This document shows, piece by piece, positions 1 to 10,813 of a stretch of 64,000 bases of DNA. This DNA comes from Marsupella aquatica. Its lineage: Eukaryota; Marchantiophyta. The stretch's first letter is position 1. Each line of letters opens with the position of its first letter. Made by a program: the position numbers and the translations under genes. Location: NCBI GenBank assembly GCA_973895155.1, contig OZ316893.1, positions 26,226,001 to 26,290,000 on the forward strand, read 5' to 3'. Below the pieces are notes generated by a model, which worked only from the letters and a program-made list of their open reading frames with translations, was not told the DNA's origin and did not search any database.

Positions 1-428
1 ACTTGATGATTGTGTACGTGGTGCAGCATTACAAATAACCAATGCAGTTGAGTGAGTTAATGTAAGTTCCATCTCATGGTAGTGGTGAGAGCGTGACCAT
101 TGCCATTCACAAAGTACAAAAGTGTGCACAATAAACAATTGCCATGAGCCATTCACACAGTACTCACTGTGCACAATAAACAATCAACAATTCCGACGAA
201 GTCACTATGCTTTACATATATGTGGGGAATTAAATCTGGTAGTTACAATAAGGTACCATCACGAGTGGCATCTGTTACACATTGTCTGCACAAAAATTGT
301 GCCAATTTATCATTCAAAGACGGTTTACACGATCAGAAACTGAGGCTATCCATTTCCCAAGGTCATCCATGTTTTTCTCCACAATAGTTGGCTCCTTCAC
401 AATATACCTGTCCAGACGCTTATTCACG

Positions 429-2290
429 TCAGGACTGTAAACTCCTATTAAAGGACTCATACATTAGCTGTAGCGGCGACTTAGTGTCTTCACCACGCAG
501 ACCCAGGTTAAGGTCCACATCACATGTACCTTGAAGTACATGAGCCTCTTTAGTGTTGATTGCTGCACCTGCCACTTCAAATTCGATGATGGTGCGGGGA
601 CACAATGGGAACAAATTAAGAACCTTATTTGCATTCAGAGTATGATTGTTGCCATTGACACAAGGTAGGTTGCTATCTGAAGTATGTACAAAAATACTAC
701 TATCAATTGTGTCCACACAAGCTCCAGATTCACCTTTCTGAGTGTCACTACTGGCAATTGGCGGCTGTGTATCAACACACAGTAGATCATCAAAAGGTGT
801 TGCATCTTTAAACATTTCTGACATATCCTGCGTTTGCAAAATGTACTGAGGAACTTCTAAAGGGGAAGGTCCACCCAAATTGCACACAAGATCTGCATAT
901 AGGCAATCCCGAGGTGAGTCATTTGAATCACCCACTCCCGGGGGACGAAATCCTTTGTCGTCAGGAAGCACGGGCGCTTTGTCTTGGGACAAAGAGCACA
1001 GTCCCATGACAGCGTCGAAGACCTCGCCCTATTCTTCCTCTAGTGAGATGTCATGCCACTGATAATCTGCCAGTGGCTCACGCGAATCCAATGTTTGACA
1101 ATGTTTAGCATTGCAAATGTTGGCCAACCCAAAACTTCCATCTGTGTGAATTGACCACACTTGCGGCTGTGTCGTCATCGATAGAGACCCATTGCTTCCA
1201 ATATCATCTGGGAGGGGAGTTTGATCTTGTGACAGGGTTATTCCTGCAAATGATCCATGTCCAAACAACATTTGCGTTGAAGTAAGATCATCTAAGCTTG
1301 TTAAAGTGGGAGGTGGGTCCTGCGGTTGCACTTCGTCCGATTCCGAGACATAATTGTTTGCTCCATCTTCTGCTGCAAAAACTTCATCATCTGGTGCGGG
1401 AGCTTCTGTGGGATGAAGTTGCTTCGTTTGGTAATACTCTGCTCGCTCACGCTCCTGCTCATCAAGCGTCTGTAGAAACAATTTTGTTGTAGGGTCGTCC
1501 GGGAGTTGCCATTGAACATCACATTCATCAAAAACAGGAAGACCTTTACAGTGAACAGGTTTGTGAGAAGTGGGTGTCTCCTTTGTTACATCCACAAAAT
1601 CATTCATGCACACAGGAATGGATGCCGGTTCACCAGAATTTGGTGCCACATTTGTTGTTGTGTGCTGGGATGGCTTCTTCCGTGAAACCAATTTCTTCAA
1701 TGGGACACATTTCCTTTTCCTCTTGGGTTTTGGCTTTGTTCTCTGCTCCTTAGGCAGAGCACCATCATCTGAAGTGTCAATCCAAACACTATCTGTTGCG
1801 GCCTGGACATGTACAAGCAATAAATAGAAATAAACAACCGATACATTCATTCCATAAACGAGCTGCCATGGCAAACAGAGTTCAAGTGCAACACAAAAAC
1901 CACAGCAGGTACGAACACATACACAAACATGAAACATGCATCAAACTCAAATGAGTTCTACTATCGTACTTACTTGTTGTTTGGCCTCTGCCTCGCTGCA
2001 ACCCATGAGTGCCATGTATGCACTAACCAAATTAGGTAGAGTCGTGGCACAACTATTGGGTTTTGCTTTTTGTTTCCACGCTTGATACTCTTGCTCTGCC
2101 TTGTTCTCATACACACTCCACCCGTGGTTGTTCTCCCACATGATGGCCTCTCGGTTCTTTGTAAGCCATGAAATAGCGTCCTGACAAATACTCTTTCTGT
2201 GCAGGAGCAATGCAGTGCTTAAGTGCTCAGAGTCAGTCGGAGTGACTGTGGTATTGAATATTGAGCCAAGGTGACCAATAGAGGATTTTA
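429..2290 (-). pseudogene. Uncharacterised spliced gene, broken by an in-frame TAG
   Basis: I do not recognise the family. Two parts read in one phase across a clean 171-bp intron: an upstream exon ending at 1974 with donor GTAAGT, and a downstream exon starting at 1802 after a TCCAG acceptor. The upstream part is rich in Trp, Lys and Glu and looks helical. The downstream part starts with an acidic stretch, then a Lys/Arg-rich segment resembling a nuclear localisation signal (about 1690-1750), then a long Pro/Asp/Thr-rich tail. The same frame is stopped by TAG at 1029-1031 and then stays open for 192 more codons to 429, so the stop is probably a nonsense mutation (CAG or GAG to TAG) rather than the natural end. 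The 5' end is uncertain; coding signal continues upstream towards 2470 with an unresolved phase change. It could be a decayed host gene or a transposon-encoded protein. Confidence 0.4.
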
Positions 2291-2602
2291 AGGCATGAAG
2301 GTCTTCACTGGCAAATGGGAATGAGAACCTTCTTCAATTTCCTGCGACAATTTGTTCATCCATGAACCAACAGCGGAAGTAGAAGGGCAAGAAGAGATTA
2401 GATGTAGCAATTTCTTGAAATCTGTTGTCTTCACAAGGCTGTTCCAAGGATCATAACCAAGACTGGGCATCACGAACTTGAATACAGCAAGGAACAGGCC
2501 TTCTTGAGTGCAAATTTACCTCATCCTGTACTTGGCTTGACTCCATCTAGCTCGCATGGAACCCCTGGCTTCATAGTATGAATTGCAAACAACTTCACTT
2601 GG

Positions 2603-3468
2603 CTACTTCCTCCTCCTTGCATTGTATTGTTGTCGTCTCTGCTCATCATCGCTATCTAGGGCATACAGGGATACCGAAGTCCTGAACAAAATTAGACCAT
2701 GTTGTTTGAACACATGGTTTCCAAAAGTTCTCTCCGTTTTGAAGACTCGGTTTTTGCAAGGTGCAACCTTGCAGACCACTGCATTGGCGTACAATGTGTA
2801 ATGATCTCCCTCTATTGCAGCGCCATGTTTGGACTTAACTGCTATTGCCTGCGTTTGAACAGGTAGTGGATAGGATTCAGCATATTGAAAGCAAATGATG
2901 CCAAAATTCACTTAGTTCGATTCAATGTTACCCTCACCTTCTGTGCGTTAACTCTGAATGTAGTATGTTTTGGAGGTGTTGCATCCTTTGAATCGCTATT
3001 GGAAGCTTCATCGGAGTTGTCACTGCCAGAACTAAATACTCTCTTACGAGGTGCTGCATGAATTTCATCGCTATCAGAGCCTTCTTGAGAGCCCGTGGTC
3101 GTAGACTCCTTTGCAGGCACATTTCTTCGGACCTTCTTAGCTCTTGCAGTTGGGAGTCTTGACCTCGTAACCCGAACATGCTCTTCAATATGTGCATCCT
3201 TAGACATTGTTTGTCGAGTCACCCGCCGAGGAGGTAACTTACCAGATTTTGTGGTCGACTTTGGGGGCGGTAAAATTACACACACATGACCTGATTGCCT
3301 TCTTGGTGCCTCGTTCAATTCATCAGGGTCTGACTTTGTTTTGGGTTCCTTCAAGGACAAACCCGGTTTCTTTTCCCGCAATGTGCGCCCGGTTGTGGGC
3401 GGTTTCACCCACTGCCCGCTGTCATGACACTGCGAGGGCTCTGTAGCGCCATCGTTCCCCTTTAGAGA
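2603..3468 (-). CDS. Uncharacterised charged protein with a possible C2H2 finger (partial exons)
   Basis: Family not recognised. The frame opened above 3408 is rich in Lys, Arg, Ser and Asp, with alternating basic and acidic runs typical of disordered nuclear proteins, and can end at a donor after a Gln-Lys pair near 2934. The following frame (about 2855-2603) begins after a good acceptor, CAAACGCAG. It contains Cys-x4-Cys followed by two His spaced x4, compatible with a single zinc finger. No in-frame ATG is visible at the 5' end, so the first exon is missing or further upstream. It lies on the same strand as the blocks on both sides and may belong to one transcription unit with 429-2290. 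Confidence 0.35.
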
Positions 3469-4135
3469 CCTTTGTCAATAGAGTAGAAGCTGCAGCGCAT
3501 GACACACATCGAATAGTAAGGTCGTGCCTCTAAAACACACTTCATACGGGACTTGGAAGAAAGAACACAAAAAATAACAAATAATGCAGCAACAGGCTCT
3601 ACGACCTTACCCTAATCTTGTTTAAAGCATGCTTCTTATATGTAGACAACATACGGGGCTTCATACAAACAACATTGAACATAATGGGAATCACCTAGCA
3701 TTACCCTAATCTGGCTTAGTACCTGCTTCTTAGTTCTAGCCATATACTTGTGCAAAAATGGCGTATAGCAAACGTTGGTCCTGTTGTAAGTAGACCAGAC
3801 CGACGTGTGTCAGTCTGCACGAGGCCCGGTCAAAGATACTGCAATCCTTATCCTGTGTCACTCACTCACGAAACCAGGTTAGGATTGAACCAAAGACTAG
3901 AGCATATGTATTTGTAAATGAAACATGTGCGGGAAAGTACGCATGATACATGGACAAGGAATGAGTAAGGTGACTTCGAAGACTCAGATGATCAAAAGTG
4001 CCTAAACGCAATTCAACGTTGGATTCATCTGCACGCATTAACAGTGGCCTTGTTTACATTGTGGGCAGTCCTAGTAAAGTTGGAAACATTCGTCACACAC
4101 AAAAGCTGGTACTGCTATACATCTCAGTGGAAACT

Positions 4136-4996
4136 CTAATCTTTGTTGCCCCGAGAGGAGTACATGTCTAGTGATGCACTGAAAGCATTGGCTAGCCTCT
4201 TTACTACGGACACCATGTTTCCGGTGTCCTCTAATTTGTCACTCGCACAATCATCATCTACTGCACTAATAGCTTCGGAAGTGGAAGTGAAAGCTATCGA
4301 CGATGTGCTTGTCTTGTAATGCGATCGTGCCTTGGAATTTGACACTGGCGGAGTGATAGGGACAACATTCACAGCGATCCTTGGTGGAGCGGTGTGAACA
4401 ATAGCAATCGGGACTGGGGCGGGAGAAGGGACCCTTGATGAGGGGCTCCATTGGGCACCTCGTCTTGGTGTCAACGATGGCTGCCAAACACGACTGTGCT
4501 GCAACACACTGTTGTTGGAAATGATGTTGAGTTCTTGAACGTGAACTACTCCGCGTTGCAGCCTAAAAGTGACATTGCAGACAGGTAAATCCTTTGTACA
4601 GTTGTGGACTCGCTGGAATTGATCATGGGGTTCCATAGCTGCCAATGTAGGGGCAGACATGTCCAATAGAGAAGCAGCTAAGTCCCAAATTGAAGCACAA
4701 AGTGCAGGCTGCCCAAAATTTGTCTGTAAAGTGTCATCTGACACAATGACCTCAAAGCAAAACATATGAACATAGTTACCATTCTCTGCCAAATCATGGA
4801 GGCAGTGCTTGTGATTCGGCCCATCAATAGACACCTTACACATTCCAATCCGAGTCCTCTCAGTGCATCCACGATACATAAATTTCCTTGGGAAAGGATT
4901 TCGAGCTACAAAATTGAGGACTCGGACGTGCATTGGGCCCACAATTCGGGTCTCTGCATCGATCACAGCACGGTAGACGTCGCTCAAGGTGGCCAT
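4136..4996 (-). CDS. Uncharacterised 286-aa protein with a possible RPA-like OB-fold
   Basis: Single open frame, ATG at 4996, stop TAG at 4136. Residues about 20-165 have a pattern that recalls the C-terminal OB-fold of replication protein A large subunit: Cys-containing loops, a Tyr/Phe-rich strand followed by an aspartate-rich turn, a hydrophobic helix, then a strand with Phe-Arg-Leu. Only three Cys and a His are available for a zinc site, so the match is imperfect. Residues 170-286 are Ser/Pro/Thr-rich and look disordered. Single-strand DNA-binding proteins of this kind occur both in hosts and in some rolling-circle transposons; the neighbouring blocks do not decide which. The OB-fold call is a visual impression only. 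Confidence 0.4.
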   Translation of the reverse strand: MATLSDVYRAVIDAETRIVGPMHVRVLNFVARNPFPRKFMYRGCTERTRIGMCKVSIDGPNHKHCLHDLAENGNYVHMFCFEVIVSDDTLQTNFGQPALCASIWDLAASLLDMSAPTLAAMEPHDQFQRVHNCTKDLPVCNVTFRLQRGVVHVQELNIISNNSVLQHSRVWQPSLTPRRGAQWSPSSRVPSPAPVPIAIVHTAPPRIAVNVVPITPPVSNSKARSHYKTSTSSIAFTSTSEAISAVDDDCASDKLEDTGNMVSVVKRLANAFSASLDMYSSRGNKD

Positions 4997-5261
4997 TTTT
5001 GCTCCCACAACGATGACAGATTGGAATGAGACAACTTGCCTGAATTGGTCTTAAACACTGCACCGTGCACGTTCACCCTGCGCAAACGAAACAACCTTCA
5101 GAATTGTGTCGATCAGAATGATTGGCAACAATGTAGCAGGGCTGAACCCGATTCGATGCAAAGCACAGCTGACCTCCGCCACCCTAAACCCTTCTGTATC
5201 GACCCTAAAATGTAAGGCGACGGAGCAGCTGGAATGCCAATCTAATGTGCAAATACCCTTT

Positions 5262-5653
5262 GAGGCACATTAAGGCCTCAACGTACGTCGAGTACATTCA
5301 ATTTGTGTGAATACAGCTCAATTTAGTTGCCAATGGGCGACAGCAAAATACAGTCCCATCGATGGGTGTTTAGCGTGATGGGCGTAAAGCGTGACGGGCG
5401 TAAAGCGTGACGGGCGTAAAGCGTGACGGGCGTAAAGCGACGGGGTGCGGGGGATTTGCGACGGGGTGCAGGGGGATCGCGACGGGACTGCGGTGAGGGA
5501 CAGGGCCGAAAGGCAATGGACAGGACCATCGTTGTTTAGGTGCAGCCCCGGGTGCAGCAGAGCCCTCTGGGCAGCCTCTACGTGTCACCCTCGCAATGCC
5601 CAAACAACCCCAACGCTGCCCTGACTAGTACAATCGAGGCCTTAATGTGCCTC
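5262..5653. repeat. Perfect 18-bp inverted repeat flanking a 356-bp spacer
   Basis: GAGGCACATTAAGGCCTC at 5262-5279 is the exact reverse complement of 5636-5653. The spacer contains a 16-bp tandem repeat and G-rich, CG-rich sequence. I see no target-site duplication just outside the arms. It could be the ends of a short MITE-like element or a regulatory hairpin. Confidence 0.7.
5361..5440. repeat. 16-bp tandem repeat, about five copies
   Basis: The unit GACGGGCGTAAAGCGT repeats with period 16; three central copies (5377-5424) are almost identical, the first and last are diverged. It lies between the arms of the 18-bp inverted repeat. Confidence 0.8.
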
Positions 5654-5659
5654 GATGTT

Positions 5660-8600
5660 GCCCCTCGTCGTGAATGATGTGTCTAGGCTTGAGAGTCATA
5701 AGAATCTCAATTGAAAGCTGAATTATGATAATGGACACTAGTTATTACAGTTTGATGCCTTGTTGAATATGTTAACCCCTTGGGTAAACTTCATGTACGT
5801 TGTAGTGGTCTATCAAAGTATCTTGTAAAATACTATGGTATATCAGAGCTTCAGTGGAATAGGTGGAAACAAAACAGTTGTACATAAATATTTGTGTGAT
5901 TCTTATACATGGCTTTATCCAAACAGAGATCTGACCACATTTCCTCTAGGAGAGTTATTTCTTCATCAAACTCAGGGAGGAAATCAACGTGCACACTCTT
6001 TCAGGGGGAATGAAGGGAGAAGCCTTTTTTTATGTGCAAGCCAACTAAATAGTAAAAGAGAATTGTTGAGTAATTTTTACAGGTGGGGTAAAGAACCAAT
6101 TTGTTTTCCGTTGTATCGTGTACCTGCTAAGTTTGGCAAATTTCCCCCCAGAAAGACAACTTAAGCTTTTCTAGAGTGCACCTGAGTATGACGTTAGGAT
6201 AAATTGGTGCTTTTTTACTTACTCGGGTTTACAAAAACCTGGAAAAAACCTGAAAACAAAACCATTTTTTACTATCCTATCTCCCAAACTGGCCAAAATT
6301 ACTAATCTATCCCCAAAACTAGTTCCATTAGCAGGTTGCACTGAGGTTGCCTAGACTAACTTGAGATGGAATGTGATTGGTTTGTGGAAACATGGAGGCT
6401 TGGGATTCACCTCAGACAACCCTCAAACTGTGTCCTAACCCTGGATGGGTTCCCCGTTCCAACACTCACATGAATGCTGTTGTTGAGTATTGTCTACAAG
6501 GACAAACTAGCACACTTTGGACACCCTCGCTATCCTCAACTGTCACTGTTTAGACGGGTGAGGTTGGATAAATTATGAGCCTCTACGAGTCCATCGTAAT
6601 TACATGAGACCATATACATGTTATCTTGAGTTAATTTAGTCTTTTAGCCAAATTTGTATACAATCTGATAATTAAATTAGCTTAGTTTTGGGGTCACGAA
6701 AACGAAAACAGGGAAACGATTAACCTGATATTTATCTTCATTTTGGGGACTCGAACATTTAAAAAACACAAAAACAAAATTGTTGGATCCTACAACAAGC
6801 AATGCACTTGCACGAGAACAGAATCTATATATGTGGAACAAAAGGCGCCATAGGTGGAAACAGGATCCCGATGGCAAGGGATCCAATAAAGGGAAGAAAC
6901 AAAGGAAAAAATCAAGATGGAAGAACCAAAAAGCTAAGGAGGGAGGACTGCCCTAGAGCCCTAGGGTACAAACTGAAACGCCCTCAGAATCTATAAGCCA
7001 AAGCCATGATCTAAGGAATGTTGGAAGGGTATTCACTTGTAAGTATATTACATAGTACAGAATATATAAAGTATTTCAGAATCTGAAGTATATTCCATTG
7101 GGAATGCACACATCTTGTCTCCTGTGAGTGAGTTTACTTTGGGGCAGGGGGTAGGGTGGGCTGAAAACTGGGAAGCACAGGGTCAGCTGAAGAAAAATAG
7201 ATACATAGGTGGACTTGGATTGAGAATGAGAGTCAGAATGAAGCTTATCAATGTGAATTGATTAGCCCTTACGTAGCTGCCCGCTGCCTGTGTCTGACTC
7301 CAATATTAGGTTAAATACTTGGGCACGAGTGAATGAGGTAGTCAGCTGAGCCCAGGTGGGGTGGCAGAGTAGCTCAATGGGACAAGGCAGGTTCTGGTTT
7401 GAGTCCTGCCGTGCAAGTTGTTCATCTCACCCAAAAGTGGGGCTCGATTAGTTACACTTAGAAAATTTTAGAGACAGCAAGGGGAGTGGGCAGCTATGTA
7501 CAGAAGGCTTAGCCTTGAGATTGTCTTTTGTGCTTAATGTGTATTTTTGGGCTAGGCCAGGAGGAGAGAGCCAGAGAGGTCAGGAGGCAATGACAGGCAT
7601 GGGGCTTCCTGCTGTTGCAATAGGGCATCTCAAACCAGTTGTTTCTCGCAATGGGTGAATTTGTGACATTGATCCTAAAACAACTTTTGGGCAAACTTTA
7701 TTGATGGGGTTTACTTTATCCACTATAACAACTTCATCAACTGAGTCATTTTTCTGAAGGGCGATGACACATTTGCACAAACCAAGTATTGTTCTGGGCA
7801 CCGATGCAATGATGCAAACTAGTTATTCAGTGGAGATTTTATGTGATTGGAATACTGCGGGCCAGGTTAGGGGTCAACGATCTGCCTTTCCCAAATGCCA
7901 CCACCGGGTCATTGCATCGGTGCCCCAATCAAGTCAAGAGAGGATCATTGAGTAAAGTGGAGCAGAAGGAGGCCATGTACAGACGGCTGTTGCTAAAGGG
8001 GGCTTCACAAGAAGTCGGCAATTGGTCTCTTGTGTTCTATGTGTGAGATGCAATCATTGTCAAGAGATATACTTGATGGACCCCAACTAAAATAAAAAGT
8101 GTTATTTGATGGATCCTTGCATGATCCAGACAGTTAATAGACCTTAAATCAATGTTCCCAAAATCTCATGGGGCATCATGGGGTCCATCAAGGACTACTT
8201 TTCAATCTAGGGGTTTATCAAGTATATCTTTCAATCATAGTCATTAAAATGTGTGAAGAGCCCAAATTTCACTTTACATGAACTTGGAGGCACAATCTGG
8301 CAAAATCATTTCTTGTCCTAGTCACCTCCTTGTGGGTCCCTTTTTTTTGCTGATGCGTGTATGTTTCATGATCAAAAACTTAGCATCTTGCAAGTATTTT
8401 CTCCAGTCAATTTAATTTTAGTGTAGCAGTGGACCTCAATTTAGTTTACAATGGGTGAACAATAGCTCTTTGTGCCCCCCAGTTGTTGTAAAGGCCACTT
8501 AATCTGCTCTCCTCTCTCATCCTGTGTGGGGTCAAAGAACAAAAAAGGGAGGGACAACATGGTTTGGATGGCTGACATGTATTACTAACAATAATTTCTA

Positions 8601-10070
8601 AATTTTTCATGGGATATTTATAAGTTTAATATTGAACTTAAAACAGATTCTGGGTATGTTTTGATCTGCGCCATCTATATTCTGTAAGAACTTTGGAAAA
8701 ATAAGGGCACAGCTAAACTCAATTCTTGGCCCTTTAACTCATGATTAACATGTTATGTTTTTTAAAGGAGCACTTTACTGAACAATTTCAAGGTCTCCCC
8801 AAATGTCTGCTGTTATGGTATCAACAGGTAACGGAGTTTTAAGCAAGATATGTTAAAATGATAAGGGGTATTAGATACCTTGCTAAAACTCCCACAATAT
8901 TTATGAAAGACGTGTCTGTCTTGCCTTTCGTTGCCAAACTTAATACCAGTGCCTTGTTTGCCTCGAGATTTTCCTGTCACTGTGTCTATTGTAAATAGAC
9001 ACCATGTGGTATGGAAAACCACATGTATGGCCATACACAAGATGGGGTGGGAAGGCTACACACATGACCTTGCCTTTGGGAGGAGCCTAAAGGGTCCCTT
9101 TTGTGTTCTGGGCAGGTGACAGTTATGGAGCGTCCAGAAGCCTCTACTTAGCAAAAAGTTTTTATGGTCACATCATGATTGTTAGATCTATGTATGGTCC
9201 AATCTGGACCACTGATTTTGGCACAAAAAACCACTAAAACCCTCTTTGTATCATTTGCAAGCCATTTTACTTTGTAGCAAAAGTGCAAAACTTTTCACCG
9301 AAAGGATACACTGCTAGGAACGTTCTCTGTTCTATGTCCTCGTCCATCCCATTCCCGTTGTCAGGATCAACAAGGAGCCCTTCATGTCCACAAACCTGTC
9401 ATCATGGGTCAAGTCACAAATTGACAACCCCTAATTACTAGGGGAAAGGGGGCCATTGAGGCCATTCTGCCAAATTAAACTTGTGCATATGCGTAAGAAA
9501 TCACAGGAAGGGCACCCCATAACCACTCAATAGCATAGTCTACATATAAAATCACTGTTATAAGTGAAATTATGGTTCACTCTAGGGGGTAGGTAGAACA
9601 AAGTCCAATAAGGAATTCCAGCAAAGATTAGCCTATAATATGCTCTAACTTTGTCTCATAAATATATTGTGAATACCATCATGCCCATTCCAACCCCTAC
9701 CTTACATGTGCCCCAAGAGTCATGATCTAAAGAAGCACTAGACCATAGGCTCTTATCCTGGATTTTGATTGCTCTTTAAATTGTTAGAGAGATAAGGACT
9801 GAGTGGTGACCTTATCGTGAATGCCATTGGACTAACAGGTTAGATGGTGAATATACACACTTTTTATATACAAAGGGACCAAACAGAGTACAAAAGAACA
9901 AACAAAAGAGGGCCCAAGTGGACAAAACCAAACGAAAAAGAAGTGAGCAAAAGGGAACCACTAAACACCAAGAAAGAGGAACTAAAAGTAAGAAATGAGC
10001 AATAGGGAACCCCTAAAAACCAAGAAAGAGAGACTAAAACTAACCCAAGCGGACCGAGGTCCTCATCATT
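5660..10070. other. Gene-poor stretch, no supported coding region
   Basis: I see only short, low-complexity or isolated open frames here, none with a recognisable domain, splice structure or codon bias. The only item worth marking is a possible tRNA-derived SINE near 7360, listed separately. Confidence 0.5.
7362..7432 (+). repeat. Possible tRNA-derived SINE head (pol III A and B boxes)
   Basis: AGTAGCTCAATGGG resembles a tRNA A box and, about 30 bases later, GGTTTGAGTCC resembles a B box, in the order and rough spacing of a tRNA-derived promoter. The cloverleaf is not convincing, so a functional tRNA is unlikely. No poly-A tail or target duplication was identified. Confidence 0.3.
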
Positions 10071-10075
10071 CCTAG

Positions 10076-10813
10076 CTAATGGTCCACATCAAGGGTCAAA
10101 ACTAGATCGGCAAGGGGGATTGGAACATCCTCTAGGGGAGCTAGCCGCTGCGGAGGCACACTAGCACCCACTGTAAGAGAGCGACGATAGATGGCCCGAG
10201 CTTGAGCACGCTGTAAGGTGACTGAAATGCGTTGGCGAAAGTGCGTGGTCAAAACAGAAAGCGGGGGTCCGGAGGGACCCATTCGGCCATGAACATCCCG
10301 GGCAGCTTGCCGAAGAAGCCCATCAAACTGAGGATGAAGATGCCCAAATAGCTCCAGAGCAAGGGGGAGGAAGCTGTCGGATGAAGCTCGTGCAGCATAT
10401 TTGGCCTCCTTCATTGTTGCCGCACGTGACGCTGCTGCCCCTGCCGTAGTTGCCGCTGTCCCGATGATGTCTTGGCGCAATGGGTTGGCCACCACTACAT
10501 CTGCCAAAGTACGTTGACCCTCATGGACCATGGTAAGATCCACCCGTAACCGCTGTGATGGAGGACCAGGTAACTGGAGTACCACCTCCCGCTGCACGCA
10601 TACCAAAGAGCCAGAGAGAACCTGAGCAGTCGCATCGCGCACAGCGTCGTGAACAATAATGGTTTCACCTCCCAAACTGCACCAAAGAAGATGGACACCT
10701 GTGGCATCACAAGGCTTCCCACAAGTGCAAGAAGGAGGTAAACCTGCAAGAAGTGGGTGGGGCAGCCCCATACGAAGAATGGTACAACCTGCCTTAAAGT
10801 TGAGGTAAAACAA
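10076..10813 (-). pseudogene. C-terminal fragment of a non-LTR retrotransposon protein
   Basis: The frame lacks an ATG and any reverse-transcriptase motif, so it is a 5'-truncated remnant. It carries a zinc-binding signature of the form Cys-x-Cys-Gly, Asp-x2-Gly-x-His, then Cys (near 10690-10730). This is followed by a region with a conserved Arg-x-Asp and an Ala-Asp-Val-Val-Val segment ending in Asn-Pro, which resembles the nuclease-like tail often found after the RT in plant and algal non-LTR-type elements. The downstream part is Ala- and Arg-rich. The 245-codon frame has no internal stop, so the insertion may be relatively young. Upstream sequence to 11100 shows no further coding match. 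Confidence 0.55.
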
